NCBI RefSeq assembly: GCF_014155765.1
Contig: NZ_SCKT01000001.1
Location: 1,054,001 to 1,118,000 of the forward strand
Length of the DNA stretch: 64,000 nucleotides
DNA from: Pantoea dispersa
GTDB lineage: Bacteria; Pseudomonadota; Gammaproteobacteria; Enterobacterales; Enterobacteriaceae
Direction: 5' to 3'
Numbering within the stretch: position 1 is the stretch's first letter; each line of letters starts with the position of its first letter. Below the pieces are notes generated by a model. It was not told where the DNA came from. It ran no database searches and saw nothing but the letters and a program-made list of their open reading frames with translations. The position numbers were made by a program, and so were the translations under genes. This document shows positions 19,678-29,898 of this stretch, piece after piece.

Positions 19678-20850
19678 TTACAACCCCAGCGCGTAACGCA
19701 GCACCTGACGCTTGAGCACGCCAGCATTCTCTGCCGCAATCAGTCCAAGGTTACGCACTACACGTAGCGGCGGCAGCGCGTTGCTAAAGGCGAAGTAGAA
19801 CAGATCCATACCGCCCTGCATCAGCAAGTTATCTTTGTAGCGCTGGCGGTGATAACGCTGCAATACCGGCAGCGATGCCCAGCGCTGCGCCTGGTTGCGC
19901 GCATCCACCAGCGTATCAATCAGCGCATCCACATCCCGGTAGCCGAGATTAACCCCCTGCCCGGCCAGCGGATTGATGGTGTGCGCAGCATCACCGACCA
20001 GCGCCAGGCCCGGCAGCACGTAGCGTGTGGCATGGCGGCGCACCAGCGGAAACGACGCCGCGTTCTTCACCTGGAAGCGGCCGACACGCGCCGGGAAGTT
20101 AGCCTGCACCTCTTTGGCCAGCTGGCTGAGCGGCAGATTTTGCAGCTGACGGATCCGCGCCGGCGCGTCGTACCACACCAGCGAAGCGTGGCGATCGAAC
20201 AGCGGCAGAAACGCGCGCGGTCCATCCGGCGTAAATTGCTGCCAGGTGGCATCGCCGGCCTCGTGTTCACACTCAACGCTGATTAGCATGCAGGATTGCG
20301 CATAGTTCCAGCCGCGCACGCCGATACCCGCCAGCTGTCGCACGCGCGAATTAGCACCATCGGCCCCCACCACCAGCTGGCTATCCAGCGTGGTCCCGTC
20401 ATCCAGCTGTAGCTGCCAGCCGCCGCTGTGCGCCTGTAACGCCTGCAGTGAGGCCGGGCACAGCAACGTTACGCCATCCTGCTGCATCTGTTCCCACAGC
20501 GCGCGCTGCAGCACGCTGTTTTCCACCATATAGCCCAGCTCGGGAATGCCCAGTGCAGCCGCGTCGAAGGTGACGTGTGCGCTTTGCCATTCCCAGGTTT
20601 CCAGCTTGCGGTAGGGCGCGCTGCGCATCGCCTGGACACGCGGCCAGACATTGAGCTGGCGCAGCAGCGCCACCGATGACGCACCAATGGCGGAGATACG
20701 TATATCCGGCGCCAGGCTGGCGTCAAACGCGGCCGGCTCGGCACGTTCAATCACCGCCACGCGAAACTGCTGCTGCGCCAGACCACAGGCCAGCGCGGCA
20801 CCGACCATGCCGCCGCCCACTACCACCACATCAAACTGTGAATCCTGCAT
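19678..20850 (-). CDS. ubiF: 3-demethoxyubiquinol 3-hydroxylase (UbiF)
   Basis: A 390-residue FAD-dependent monooxygenase of the UbiH/UbiF/UbiI group, which carries out the last ring hydroxylation in ubiquinone synthesis. The N-terminal FAD-binding Rossmann motif is VVVVGGGMVGAALA, the DG motif is VVGADGANSRVR, and the second FAD motif is LVGDAAHTINPLAGQGVNLG. Length matches E. coli UbiF (391). It converges on the tRNA operon. A GC-rich hairpin at 19646-19672 may help end transcription but lacks a clear U run. Confidence 0.95.
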   Translation of the reverse strand: MQDSQFDVVVVGGGMVGAALACGLAQQQFRVAVIERAEPAAFDASLAPDIRISAIGASSVALLRQLNVWPRVQAMRSAPYRKLETWEWQSAHVTFDAAALGIPELGYMVENSVLQRALWEQMQQDGVTLLCPASLQALQAHSGGWQLQLDDGTTLDSQLVVGADGANSRVRQLAGIGVRGWNYAQSCMLISVECEHEAGDATWQQFTPDGPRAFLPLFDRHASLVWYDAPARIRQLQNLPLSQLAKEVQANFPARVGRFQVKNAASFPLVRRHATRYVLPGLALVGDAAHTINPLAGQGVNLGYRDVDALIDTLVDARNQAQRWASLPVLQRYHRQRYKDNLLMQGGMDLFYFAFSNALPPLRVVRNLGLIAAENAGVLKRQVLRYALGL

Positions 20851-20970
20851 CGACTCTTATCCTTCTGATTGCCGTGACGCCTTGCGGCAGCACTCTATGT
20901 GGCAAAGTGTACCGGAAATTTACCGCACCAGCAGAAAAGCCCTGCTAACCTTGTGCTTCAGACGGCTCAG

Positions 20971-21246
20971 CCGCGCGAAGTATAACCGGGCATCATGCCC
21001 TGAATAATTCGTGCGCCAGGAAGGCGGCAAGCAAGGATCTCCCCGGAAGCTTACATCAGTAAGTGACCGGGGGAGCCGCGCGCAGCCAACGCACCTGGCA
21101 TGTGAAGTATGACCGGCATCATGCCCTAAATAATTCGTGCGCCGGGAAGGCGGCAAGCAAGGATCTCCCCGGGAGCTTACATCAGTAAGTGACCGGGGGA
21201 GCCGCGCGCAGCCAACGCACCTGGCGTGCGAAGTATGACGGGCATG
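20971..21246. repeat. Tandem ERIC (IRU) elements
   Basis: Two direct copies of a 126-bp unit (about 20995-21120 and 21121-21246) plus the last 24 bp of a third copy (20971-20994). Each copy holds the diagnostic ERIC centre GAGCTTACATCAGTAAGTGA (GAAGC in the first copy), CAGCCAACGCACCTGG and ends GAAGTATGACCGGCAT; the outer ends and centre are inverted repeats, as expected for ERIC. The copies differ at only a few positions. They fill most of the space between ubiF and miaB and would be transcribed in any long miaB leader. Confidence 0.9.
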
Positions 21247-21318
21247 CTGGTCACACCCGCGCCAAAGCATTACAATACGCGCCCTGCACTTCTCTGCTCA
21301 GAATCAATGGCTAGTTCA

Positions 21319-22743
21319 ATGACCAAAAAACTGCATATCAAAACCTGGGGCTGTCAGATGAACGAATATGATTCATCGAAGATGGCTGACCTACTGAACA
21401 GCACGCACGGCTATACCCTGACGGAGGAAGCCGAAGACGCAGACGTACTGCTGCTGAATACCTGCTCCATCCGTGAGAAGGCGCAGGAAAAAGTGTTTCA
21501 CTTGCTGGGACGCTGGAAGAAGCTGAAGGCGAAGAATCCTGAGCTGATTATTGGCGTGGGCGGCTGTGTGGCTTCGCAGGAGGGCGATAAAATTCGCCAG
21601 CGCGCGCAGTGCGTGGACATCGTTTTTGGCCCGCAGACGCTGCATCGTCTGCCGGAGATGATTAATCAGGTGCGCGGCAGCAAGAGTCCGATTGTTGACG
21701 TTTCGTTCCCGGAAATCGAAAAGTTTGATCGCCTGCCGGAGCCACGCGCTGAAGGTCCGACGGCTTTTGTCTCGATCATGGAAGGCTGCAATAAATATTG
21801 CACTTTCTGCGTGGTGCCTTATACGCGCGGCGAGGAAGTGAGCCGTCCCTGCGATGACATCCTGCTGGAAGTTGCCCAGCTGGCGGCGCAGGGCGTGCGT
21901 GAAGTGAATCTGCTGGGGCAGAACGTCAACGCCTATCGCGGCGCGACCTTTGACGACCAGATTTGTACCTTTGCCGAGCTGCTGCGTCTGGTGGCCGCGA
22001 TTGACGGGATTGACCGGATTCGTTTCACCACCAGCCATCCGATTGAGTTCACCGACGACATCATCGACGTTTATCGTGATACGCCGGAGCTGGTGAGCTT
22101 CCTGCATCTGCCAGTGCAGAGCGGTGCCGATCGTATTCTGACGCTGATGAAGCGAGCGCACACTGCGCTGGAGTACAAAGCGATTATCCGCAAGCTGGTG
22201 GCCGCGCGCCCGGATATCCAGATCAGTTCAGATTTCATCATTGGCTTCCCGGGCGAAACCCAGCAGGATTTCGAGCAGACCATGAAGCTGATCGGCGAAG
22301 TTAATTTCGACACCAGCTTCAGCTTTATCTATTCGGCGCGTCCGGGGACGCCAGCGGCCGATCTGCCGGACGACGTGCCGGAAGAGGAGAAGAAGCAGCG
22401 TTTGTACATTTTGCAGGATCGCATCAATCAGCAGGCGATGGCATGGAGCCGCCGCATGCTTGGTACCGTTCAGCGTATTCTGGTGGAAGGCACCTCACGT
22501 AAGAATGTGATGGAGCTGACCGGCCGTACCGAAAACAACCGCGTGGTCAACTTTGAAGGCGACGTGCGCATGATCGGTAAATTTGTTGATGTCGAAATCG
22601 TCGATGTTTATACCAATTCGCTGCGTGGCGTCGTGGTTCGCACCGAAGAGGAGATGGGCCTGCGCGTCGCGGAGAGTCCGGCATCGGTGATTGCGCGTAC
22701 GCGTAAAGAGGATGAGATCGGCGTGGGCCTGTATCAACCTTGA
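21319..22743 (+). CDS. miaB: MiaB, tRNA-2-methylthio-N6-dimethylallyladenosine synthase
   Basis: A 474-residue radical-SAM methylthiotransferase that modifies A37 of tRNAs reading UNN codons. The N-terminal MTTase cluster cysteines are C12, C49 and C83; the radical-SAM motif CNKYCTFC carries C157, C161 and C164; a TRAM RNA-binding domain is at about 378-440. The start [10 protein letters not shown] was chosen by family length (474 in E. coli); an ATG four codons upstream (21307) is equally weak in ribosome site. The upstream region holds the ERIC pair. Confidence 0.96.
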   Translation: MTKKLHIKTWGCQMNEYDSSKMADLLNSTHGYTLTEEAEDADVLLLNTCSIREKAQEKVFHLLGRWKKLKAKNPELIIGVGGCVASQEGDKIRQRAQCVDIVFGPQTLHRLPEMINQVRGSKSPIVDVSFPEIEKFDRLPEPRAEGPTAFVSIMEGCNKYCTFCVVPYTRGEEVSRPCDDILLEVAQLAAQGVREVNLLGQNVNAYRGATFDDQICTFAELLRLVAAIDGIDRIRFTTSHPIEFTDDIIDVYRDTPELVSFLHLPVQSGADRILTLMKRAHTALEYKAIIRKLVAARPDIQISSDFIIGFPGETQQDFEQTMKLIGEVNFDTSFSFIYSARPGTPAADLPDDVPEEEKKQRLYILQDRINQQAMAWSRRMLGTVQRILVEGTSRKNVMELTGRTENNRVVNFEGDVRMIGKFVDVEIVDVYTNSLRGVVVRTEEEMGLRVAESPASVIARTRKEDEIGVGLYQP

Positions 22744-22756
22744 GACCGCGATTACT

Positions 22757-22782
22757 GAGCGACAGCGCACAACGCGCTGTCG
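22757..22782 (+). terminator. Hairpin after miaB
   Basis: Stem GCGACAGCGC / GCGCTGTCGC with a 5-nt loop, about 15 bp after the miaB stop. No good T run follows, so termination may be partial or the hairpin may protect the 3' end. Confidence 0.5.
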
Positions 22783-22948
22783 CCTGTTTCATCCCGCAGC
22801 CCTTGCTTTCCGCAGCTGCCGCCCAAATATCTCCCCTGAAGCTTGCGCCCGGGCGCGACCCCATAAATAATTCCGTAAAGATGCTGACGCCTGGCGTACG
22901 GTATCTGCTATTTCTTTCAACTGGCCCTGAGTGACCCAAAGGATTCAT

Positions 22949-24022
22949 TTGAATATAGAAACTCGTGAAATCGCCCTTGAACCGGCAGACAATCGTCGAC
23001 TGATGAGCCTGTGCGGTCCGTTTGATGACAACGTAAAACAGCTGGAGCGCCGTCTGGGCATTGAGATCAATCGCCGCGACAACCTGTTTAAGCTGGTCGG
23101 CCGTGCGCTGAGTGTCGAGGCGGCCGCCAATATTCTGCGTTCGCTGTACGTTGATACCGCGCCGGTGCGCGGCCAGATCCCGGACATTGAACCGGATCAG
23201 ATCCATCTGGCGATCAAAGAGAGTCGCGTGCTGGAACAGACGGCCGACAGCGTGCCGGAGTACGGTAAAGCGGTAAACATCAAGACCAAGCGCGGCGTAA
23301 TTAAACCGCGTACGCCAAACCAGGCGCAGTACATCGCCAATATTCTCGATCACGACATCACCTTCGGCATTGGGCCGGCCGGGACCGGGAAAACCTATCT
23401 GGCGGTCGCCGCCGCGGTGGATGCGCTGGAGCGGCAGGAGATTCGCCGTATTCTGCTGACGCGTCCGGCGGTCGAAGCCGGCGAAAAGCTCGGCTTTCTG
23501 CCCGGCGATCTCAGTCAGAAAGTCGATCCTTACCTGCGTCCGCTGTATGACGCTCTGTTTGAAATGCTGGGCTTCGAGCGCGTCGAGAAGCTGATGGAGC
23601 GCAACGTGATTGAAGTCGCGCCGCTGGCCTACATGCGCGGCCGTACGCTGAATGACGCGTTCGTGATTCTTGATGAGAGCCAGAACACCACCATCGAACA
23701 GATGAAGATGTTCCTGACACGTATCGGCTTCAACTCCAAAGCGGTGATTACCGGTGACGTGACGCAGATTGACCTGCCGCGCAGCACCAAATCCGGTCTG
23801 CGCCACGCCATTGAAGTGCTGGCCAATGTGGAAGAGATCAGCTTCAACTTTTTCCACAGCGAAGACGTGGTGCGTCATCCGGTGGTCGCACGCATTGTTA
23901 ATGCTTATGAAGCCTGGGAAGAAGCGGACCAGAAACGCCGTGATAAACTGGCGGAAGAGCGTAAGCGTGAAGCACAGGCGGCACAACCTGCCAGCCAGCC
24001 GACGCCGCAGGAGCCTTCATGA
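22949..24022 (+). CDS. ybeZ: YbeZ, PhoH-like ATPase
   Basis: A 357-residue PhoH-family ATPase. Walker A is GPAGTGKT, Walker B is [11 protein letters not shown], and the N-terminal part is a KH-like RNA-binding segment. It works with YbeY in RNA metabolism in the family. The start is most likely TTG: AAAGGA lies 5 nt before it and the product begins (M)[14 protein letters not shown], as in E. coli. A GTG six codons upstream has no ribosome site. Its stop overlaps the ybeY start (ATGA). Confidence 0.93.
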   Translation: MNIETREIALEPADNRRLMSLCGPFDDNVKQLERRLGIEINRRDNLFKLVGRALSVEAAANILRSLYVDTAPVRGQIPDIEPDQIHLAIKESRVLEQTADSVPEYGKAVNIKTKRGVIKPRTPNQAQYIANILDHDITFGIGPAGTGKTYLAVAAAVDALERQEIRRILLTRPAVEAGEKLGFLPGDLSQKVDPYLRPLYDALFEMLGFERVEKLMERNVIEVAPLAYMRGRTLNDAFVILDESQNTTIEQMKMFLTRIGFNSKAVITGDVTQIDLPRSTKSGLRHAIEVLANVEEISFNFFHSEDVVRHPVVARIVNAYEAWEEADQKRRDKLAEERKREAQAAQPASQPTPQEPS

Positions 24023-24492
24023 GCACGGTGATTTTAGATTTGCAGCTGGCGTGTGCCGATGAAAACGGCCTGCCCGCAGAAGCGGCGTTTCAGCGCTGGC
24101 TGGAGGCGGCGGTCACGCCGTTTCAGCCTGAGAGCGAAGTCACGATACGGCTGGTCGATGAAGCGGAGAGTCATGAGCTTAATCTGACTTATCGCGGCAA
24201 AGATAAGCCGACTAACGTGCTGTCGTTTCCGTTTGAAGCACCACCGGGCATTGAGCTGCCGCTGCTGGGCGACCTGATTATTTGTCGTCAGGTTGTCGAG
24301 CAGGAAGCGGCCGAGCAGGGCAAAAGCCCTGAAGCGCACTGGGCACACATGGTGGTTCACGGCACGCTGCATCTGCTGGGTTATGACCATATTGAAGACG
24401 AGGAAGCTGAAGAGATGGAAGCGCTCGAGACCGAGATAATGCTTGCTCTTGGCTATCCCGATCCGTACATTTCGGAAAAAGAAGACGCCTGA
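24019..24492 (+). CDS. ybeY: YbeY, rRNA maturation endoribonuclease
   Basis: A 157-residue zinc-dependent endoribonuclease for 16S rRNA 3'-end maturation and ribosome quality control. The metal site HxxxHxxxxxH is in [15 protein letters not shown]. The conserved [15 protein letters not shown] segment is present. Four-base overlap with ybeZ shows translational coupling. Confidence 0.96.
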   Translation: MSTVILDLQLACADENGLPAEAAFQRWLEAAVTPFQPESEVTIRLVDEAESHELNLTYRGKDKPTNVLSFPFEAPPGIELPLLGDLIICRQVVEQEAAEQGKSPEAHWAHMVVHGTLHLLGYDHIEDEEAEEMEALETEIMLALGYPDPYISEKEDA

Positions 24493-24574
24493 ACCGCCGG
24501 TTCAGGACATTGCGCTGCTGGCGAGGATGCCGGCAGTTCCTTTCCCTCATTCGAGAGAACTAAATAAAAACGCC

Positions 24575-25456
24575 ATGAGCGACGACCATTCTCAAAACAA
24601 CGACGCACCCAGTAGTAAAAAGGGTTTTTTCTCCCTGTTAATCAATCAGCTTTTCCACGGCGAACCCAAAAACCGTGACGAACTGCTGGGGCTGATCCGC
24701 GATTCTGAGCAAAAAGAGCTGATCGACCAGGACACCCGCGACATGCTGGAAGGGGTGCTGGATATTGCCGAACAGCGCGTGCGCGACATTATGATCCCGC
24801 GCTCGCAGATGATTACCCTGAAGCGCAACCAGAGCCTTGAAGAGTGCCTGGCAGTGATTATTGAATCTGCCCACTCGCGCTTCCCGGTAATCAGCGAAGA
24901 TAAAGACCATGTTGAAGGCATTCTGATGGCGAAAGATCTGCTGCCGTTTATGAGCAGCAGCGCCGAGCCATTCAGCATGGAAAAAGTGCTGCGCCCGGTC
25001 GTGGTGGTGCCTGAGAGCAAGCGCGTCGATCGCATGCTCAAAGAGTTCCGCTCGCAGCGCTATCATATGGCAATCGTCATTGATGAGTTCGGTGGTGTCT
25101 CCGGACTGGTGACCATCGAAGATATTCTTGAGCTGATCGTCGGCGAAATTGAAGACGAATATGACGACGAAGAAGATCGCGATATCCGCCAGCTCAACCG
25201 CCACACCTATACGGTGCGTGCGCTGACGCCGATTGAGGATTTCAATGAGGTATTTGGTAGCGATTTCAGCGATGACGAAGTCGATACCATTGGCGGTCTG
25301 GTGATGCAGGGATTCGGCCATCTGCCGGCGCGCGGTGAAAGCATCGACATTGAGGGTTACCAATTCAAAGTTGCGATGGCTGACAGCCGCCGTATCATCC
25401 AGGTGCATGTGAAAATTCCGGAAGACTCTCCGCAACCGCAACTGGAAGACGAATAA
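24575..25456 (+). CDS. corC: CorC/YbeX, CBS-domain protein
   Basis: A 293-residue cytoplasmic protein. Order: a charged N-terminus, a CBS pair at about 65-195 ([12 protein letters not shown], then a second CBS with [13 protein letters not shown]), an acidic stretch ([11 protein letters not shown]) and a C-terminal CorC_HlyC domain with [15 protein letters not shown]. The family is linked to magnesium/cobalt efflux and ribosome maturation. The start MSDDHSQNN was chosen by family alignment; an upstream extension overlapping ybeY is rejected. Confidence 0.94.
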   Translation: MSDDHSQNNDAPSSKKGFFSLLINQLFHGEPKNRDELLGLIRDSEQKELIDQDTRDMLEGVLDIAEQRVRDIMIPRSQMITLKRNQSLEECLAVIIESAHSRFPVISEDKDHVEGILMAKDLLPFMSSSAEPFSMEKVLRPVVVVPESKRVDRMLKEFRSQRYHMAIVIDEFGGVSGLVTIEDILELIVGEIEDEYDDEEDRDIRQLNRHTYTVRALTPIEDFNEVFGSDFSDDEVDTIGGLVMQGFGHLPARGESIDIEGYQFKVAMADSRRIIQVHVKIPEDSPQPQLEDE

Positions 25457-25460
25457 TTTT

Positions 25461-26987
25461 ATGGCATTAGCCTCTCTCTACTCGCAGCAGCGGGTTCGCC
25501 TGCTGCTGGCATTAATTCTGGGTGCCGCGGGCACCCTTTCCTTTTCCCCGTATGATTTCTGGCCCGCCGCCCTGCTCTCTCTGGCTGGTTTGCAGTTGCT
25601 GTTGCTGGATCGCCGCAGCGCGCAGGCGGCAGGCATCGGTTTTGCCTGGGGCTTTGGCCTGTTCGGTAGCGGCATCAACTGGGTGTACGTCAGCATTGCG
25701 ACGTTTGGCGGCATGCCCGGCCCGGTCAATGTGTTCCTCGTGGTGCTGCTCGCCGCCTATCTGGCGCTCTACCCGCTGCTGTTTGCCCTGCTGCTGAACC
25801 GCTTCTGGCCACGAGCCACGCTGTGGCGCATGGCGCTGGCGGCACCGGCGCTGTGGCAGATCACCGAGTTTCTGCGCGGCTGGGTGCTGACCGGCTTTCC
25901 GTGGCTGCAGTTTGGCTACAGCCAGATCGATGGGCCGCTGAAAGGCCTGGCGCCGCTGGCTGGCGTGGAAACCATCACCTTCCTGCTGATGGTGATTGCC
26001 GGTCTGCTGGCCTCGGCCTGCTATCACCGCAGCGTGAAAAACCTGATTATCGCCGTCGCGCTGCTGCTGCTGCCCTGGCCACTGCGGATGCTGCAGTGGT
26101 ATCAGCCGCTGCCGCAGCGCAGCGTCAATGTAGCGATGGTGCAGGGCAATATTCCGCAGTCAATGAAGTGGGATCCGCAGCAGCTGCTGACCACGCTGCG
26201 CGTCTATACCGCATACAGCAAGCCGTTTATCGGCAAAGCGCCCATCATCATCTGGCCGGAGTCGGCAATTACCGATCTGGAGAGTAATCAGCAGCCGTTT
26301 CTGCATGCGCTGGATGACGAACTGCGCGCGCGCGGCAGCACGCTGATCACCGGCATTGTTGATTCGCGCGTGGAGAGCGACAACCGCTATCACGATTACA
26401 ACTCGGTGATTGTGCTGGGCGGCGCGCAGCCTTACAGCTATCAGAGCCGCAACCGCTACCAGAAAAATCATCTGGTGCCGTTTGGCGAGTTTGTGCCGCT
26501 GGAAGGTCTGCTGCGTCCGCTGGCGCCGTTCTTCGACCTGCCGATGTCCTCGTTCAGCCGTGGCGCCTACCTGCAGCCGCAGCTGAAAGTGGCGGGCTAC
26601 AACCTCACCAGCGCCATTTGCTATGAGATCGTGCTGGGCGAACAGGTGCGCGCCAACTTCCGTCCGGACACCAACTTCCTGCTGACGGTATCGAACGATG
26701 CCTGGTTCGGTCATTCGATTGGTCCGTGGCAGCATTTCCAGATGGCGCGCATGCGTGCGCTGGAGCTGGGTCGCCCGCTGCTGCGCTCAACGAACAACGG
26801 TGTTACCGCAGTGGTGAATGCGCAGGGAGACGTGGAGAACATCATCCCGCAGTTCACCCGCGAAGTGCTGAGCGCAACAGTCACGCCTGCCAGCGGGGAA
26901 ACGCCGTATGCACGCGTCGGTATCTGGCCGGTATGGCTGCTGACGCTGGCGGGCATCGTGCTGGCGATTTTACGCCGCCGCACCTGA
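25461..26987 (+). CDS. lnt: Apolipoprotein N-acyltransferase
   Basis: A 508-residue inner-membrane enzyme that adds the third acyl chain to lipoproteins. About six hydrophobic segments lie in the first 210 residues, then the periplasmic nitrilase-like domain with catalytic E267 (IIWPESAI), K335 ([14 protein letters not shown]) and C387 (TSAICYEIV), and a C-terminal membrane helix. The spacing of the triad equals that in E. coli. It lies four bases after corC, the conserved ybeZYX-lnt operon. Confidence 0.97.
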   Translation: MALASLYSQQRVRLLLALILGAAGTLSFSPYDFWPAALLSLAGLQLLLLDRRSAQAAGIGFAWGFGLFGSGINWVYVSIATFGGMPGPVNVFLVVLLAAYLALYPLLFALLLNRFWPRATLWRMALAAPALWQITEFLRGWVLTGFPWLQFGYSQIDGPLKGLAPLAGVETITFLLMVIAGLLASACYHRSVKNLIIAVALLLLPWPLRMLQWYQPLPQRSVNVAMVQGNIPQSMKWDPQQLLTTLRVYTAYSKPFIGKAPIIIWPESAITDLESNQQPFLHALDDELRARGSTLITGIVDSRVESDNRYHDYNSVIVLGGAQPYSYQSRNRYQKNHLVPFGEFVPLEGLLRPLAPFFDLPMSSFSRGAYLQPQLKVAGYNLTSAICYEIVLGEQVRANFRPDTNFLLTVSNDAWFGHSIGPWQHFQMARMRALELGRPLLRSTNNGVTAVVNAQGDVENIIPQFTREVLSATVTPASGETPYARVGIWPVWLLTLAGIVLAILRRRT

Positions 26988-27006
26988 TATCCCGCCCCCT
27001 TTTACC

Positions 27007-27033
27007 AGGCGAAGCGCAGGCTTCGCCTTTTTT
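27007..27033 (+). terminator. Terminator of the ybeZYX-lnt operon
   Basis: Stem AGGCGAAGC-gcag-GCTTCGCCT followed by TTTTT, 20 bp after the lnt stop. Confidence 0.9.
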
Positions 27034-27107
27034 CTGCGCAGTTTTCCGCTCCCTTTATCCTTAGTCACCACCACTTTCTGCTGCCTTTTTGCCCGCTCTC
27101 CGCGTAC

Positions 27108-27123
27108 TGGCACGATCATTGCT
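27108..27123 (+). promoter_or_regulatory. Sigma-54 promoter of gltIJKL
   Basis: TGGCACGATCATTGCT matches the -24/-12 consensus TGGCACG-N4-TTGCW without mismatch, with GG and GC ten bases apart. It implies a start near 27133 and a leader of about 290 nt. No clear NtrC palindrome was found upstream. The remaining leader up to gltI is non-coding and contains a hairpin-prone GCAGAGGC...GCCTCT stretch near 27218-27240. Confidence 0.7.
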
Positions 27124-27425
27124 AATTATTTCAGTGGTTTTAGCAACATCCGTGATTTGTCAGCGTAATGCCACGTTTGCGCACCATGATCTGGCACCGA
27201 AGCGCACTTAATTGGCGCAGAGGCTGTTTTTTGCCTCTTATTGGTGCGGAGCGGCTCGCAAAAAACGAACTTTTTTGTTTCATTACGTTAACAATTCGCT
27301 ATGTTAATCACTATCCTGCGCGCAGTTGCGCTAAGGGATAATTAAAAAAGCAGCAGGAAATACACACAACATCACAATCTGCGCAGTTTATGTTCTGCGC
27401 AACATTCACACGAAGGAGTAGGAAC

Positions 27426-28319
27426 ATGCAGATTCGCAAAGTGGCATTATCGCTTCTGCTGTTGGGCGCAGCAGCGGGCGCGGCCCAGGCGGAAGATCTC
27501 ACCGGCACCCTGAAAAAAATCAATGATAGTGGCGTGATTGTCGTGGGGCACCGTGAGTCATCCGTTCCCTTTTCTTACTACGACAACCAGCAGAAAGTGG
27601 TGGGCTATTCGCAGGACTACTCCAACGCCATTGTTGCCGCCATCAAAGCGAAACTGAATAAGCCGGATCTGCAGGTCAAAATGCTGCCGATCACCTCACA
27701 AAACCGTATTCCGCTGCTGCAGAACGGCACCTACGATTTCGAGTGTGGCTCGACCACCAATAACGTAGAACGTCAGCAGCAGGCGGCGTTCTCTGACACC
27801 ATCTTCATCATCGGTACGCGTCTACTGGTGAAAAAAGGTGGCGACATTAAAGATTTCGCCGATCTGAAAGGCAAAACCGTGGTCGTCACCTCGGGCACCA
27901 CCTCTGAGATTCTGCTGCGCAAGCTGAATGACGAGAAGAAAATGGATATGCGCATCATCAGCGCGAAAGATCACGGTGACTCGTTCCGCACGCTGGAAAC
28001 CGGTCGCGCAGTGGCCTTCATGATGGATGACGCGCTGCTGGCCGGTGAACGTGCCAAGGCGAAGAAACCGGATAACTGGGAAATCACTGGCACGCCGCAG
28101 TCCAAAGAAGCCTACGGCTGCATGCTGCGTAAAGACGATGCGCCGTTTAAACAGCTGATGGATGACACCATCGCCAAAGCGCAGACATCGGGTGAAGCCA
28201 CCAAATGGTTCGATACCTGGTTCAAACAGCCAATTCCGCCGAAGAACCTGAACCTGAACTTCGAGCTGTCTTCTGACATGCAGGCGCTGTTTAAAGCACC
28301 GAACGACAAAGCACTCTGA
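27426..28319 (+). CDS. gltI: Glutamate/aspartate ABC transporter, periplasmic binding protein
   Basis: A 297-residue periplasmic protein. The signal peptide MQIRKVALSLLLLGAAAGA ends with AQA before EDLTG. The mature part is a PAAT-family binding protein with VVGHRESSVPFSYYD, CGSTTNNVERQQ and a C-terminal disulfide-type cysteine (YGCMLRKDD). The start was chosen at the ATG with AAGGAGTAGG upstream, not an in-frame one 12 codons earlier. First gene of gltIJKL, separated from gltJ by about 160 bp containing a SroC-like RNA. Confidence 0.96.
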   Translation: MQIRKVALSLLLLGAAAGAAQAEDLTGTLKKINDSGVIVVGHRESSVPFSYYDNQQKVVGYSQDYSNAIVAAIKAKLNKPDLQVKMLPITSQNRIPLLQNGTYDFECGSTTNNVERQQQAAFSDTIFIIGTRLLVKKGGDIKDFADLKGKTVVVTSGTTSEILLRKLNDEKKMDMRIISAKDHGDSFRTLETGRAVAFMMDDALLAGERAKAKKPDNWEITGTPQSKEAYGCMLRKDDAPFKQLMDDTIAKAQTSGEATKWFDTWFKQPIPPKNLNLNFELSSDMQALFKAPNDKAL

Positions 28320-28467
28320 ATTAACAATGAAAACAAGGGCGACACTGCTGCCCTCTCGATTGCTGAACACGCGGTGCGGACAGACAGACTGTAACAGGCC
28401 GTTCCCCTGAAGCAGGACACAAGACACCGCTCAACAATCTTATGGGTAGCCTCGCTACCCTTTTTTT
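28305..28467 (+). ncRNA. sroC: SroC-like small RNA from the gltI-gltJ interval
   Basis: The gltI-gltJ interval ends in an intrinsic terminator (GGGTAGC-ctc-GCTACCC-TTTTTTT, 28444-28467) although the operon continues. This is the arrangement that yields SroC in E. coli and Salmonella, where a processed 3' fragment of gltI mRNA acts as a sponge of GcvB RNA. The 5' end is inferred, and pairing with GcvB was not tested. Confidence 0.6.
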
Positions 28468-28480
28468 ACCGGAGCTCGTT

Positions 28481-29221
28481 ATGGGTATCGATTGGAACTG
28501 GGGCATCTTTTTACAGCAGGCTCCGTTCGGCAATACGACTTACCTCGGCTGGCTGTGGTCCGGATTTCAGGTGACCGTCGCGGTCTCCTGCTGCGCCTGG
28601 ATTATCGCCTTCCTGGTAGGTTCCTTCTTTGGCATTCTGCGTACCGTGCCTAATCGCTGGCTGTCCACGATTGGCACCTGCTACGTGGAGCTGTTTCGTA
28701 ATATCCCGCTGATCGTGCAGTTCTTCTTCTGGTATCTGGTGGCGCCAGAACTGGTCGGGGAGAAGCTCGGCATGTGGTTTAAGGCTGAACTGGACCCGAA
28801 CATCCAGTTTTTCCTCTCTTCGACCATCTGTCTCGGTCTGTTCACCGCCGCACGCGTGTGTGAGCAGGTGCGCGCCGCGATTCAGTCGCTGCCGCGCGGC
28901 CAGAAAAACGCCGGTCTGGCGATGGGCCTGACGCTGCCGCAGACCTACCGCTACGTGCTGCTGCCTAACGCCTATCGCGTGATTGTGCCGCCGATGACCT
29001 CGGAAATGCTTAACCTGGTGAAGAACTCCGCCATCGCCTCTACCATCGGTCTGGTCGACCTGGCGGCGCAGGCGGGCAAGCTGCTGGATTACTCGGCGCA
29101 TGCCTATGAATCTTTCACCGCTATCACCCTGGCCTACGTCGGTATTAACCTGGTGATCATGCTGATTATGAGTCTGGTAGAACGCAAAATCCGCCTGCCC
29201 GGCAACCTGGGAGGCAAATAA
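28481..29221 (+). CDS. gltJ: Glutamate/aspartate ABC transporter permease GltJ
   Basis: A 246-residue inner-membrane permease of the HisM type with about five membrane helices and the EAA loop [17 protein letters not shown]. The start [10 protein letters not shown] was chosen because GGAG lies upstream; the in-frame codons before it lie in the terminator hairpin. It overlaps gltK by one base. Confidence 0.95.
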   Translation: MGIDWNWGIFLQQAPFGNTTYLGWLWSGFQVTVAVSCCAWIIAFLVGSFFGILRTVPNRWLSTIGTCYVELFRNIPLIVQFFFWYLVAPELVGEKLGMWFKAELDPNIQFFLSSTICLGLFTAARVCEQVRAAIQSLPRGQKNAGLAMGLTLPQTYRYVLLPNAYRVIVPPMTSEMLNLVKNSAIASTIGLVDLAAQAGKLLDYSAHAYESFTAITLAYVGINLVIMLIMSLVERKIRLPGNLGGK

Positions 29222-29898
29222 TGTACGATTTTGACTGGAGTTCGATTCCGCCCAGCCTGCCCTATCTGCTGAACGGCATGATCATTACGCTGAAAATCAC
29301 GGCGGTGGCGGTGGTGTTTGGCATTATCTGGGGCACTATTCTGGCGGTGATGCGTTTGTCCGCGTTCGCCCCGATCCGCTGGTTCGCCAAACTGTATGTA
29401 AACCTGTTCCGCTCGGTGCCGCTGGTGATGGTGCTGCTGTGGTTCTATCTGGTGGTCCCCAGCTTCCTGCAACAGGTGCTTGGGCTGTCGCCGAAAACCG
29501 ATATCCGGCTGATCTCCGCCATGGTGGCGTTCGCGCTGTTTGAAGCCGCCTACTACTCGGAGATTATCCGCGCCGGCATCCAGAGCATCTCGCGCGGCCA
29601 GTCCAACGCCGCGCTGGCGCTGGGCATGACGCAGTGGCAGTCGATGAAGCTGATCATCCTGCCGCAGGCGTTCCGCGCCATGGTGCCGCTGCTGCTGACG
29701 CAGGGCATCGTGCTGTTCCAGGATACCTCGCTGGTGTATGTGTTAAGCCTGGCGGACTTCTTCCGTACCGCGTCCACCATTGGTGAACGTGACGGTACCC
29801 AGGTTGAAATGGTTCTGTTTGCCGGTCTGGTCTATTTCGTGATCAGCCTGAGCGCTTCGCTGTTGGTTAGCTATCTGAAAAGAAAAAGGACGGTTTAA
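29221..29898 (+). CDS. gltK: Glutamate/aspartate ABC transporter permease GltK
   Basis: A 225-residue permease, partner of GltJ. The EAA loop is in [18 protein letters not shown]; five hydrophobic helices are visible. TAATG overlap with gltJ and direct continuation into gltL. Confidence 0.95.
   Translation: MYDFDWSSIPPSLPYLLNGMIITLKITAVAVVFGIIWGTILAVMRLSAFAPIRWFAKLYVNLFRSVPLVMVLLWFYLVVPSFLQQVLGLSPKTDIRLISAMVAFALFEAAYYSEIIRAGIQSISRGQSNAALALGMTQWQSMKLIILPQAFRAMVPLLLTQGIVLFQDTSLVYVLSLADFFRTASTIGERDGTQVEMVLFAGLVYFVISLSASLLVSYLKRKRTV

Noticed and set aside
21003-21246. CRISPR-like repeat array before miaB
   Set aside because: The repeat period is 126 bp with ERIC core sequences and no short unique spacers.
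22547-23986. Long open frame antisense to miaB-ybeZ
   Set aside because: Crosses two conserved genes on the other strand and has no recognisable domains; a shadow of codon bias.
27178-27200. Second sigma-54 promoter (TGGCACCGAAGCGC) in the gltI leader
   Set aside because: GG and GC are nine rather than ten bases apart and the TTGC part is missing.
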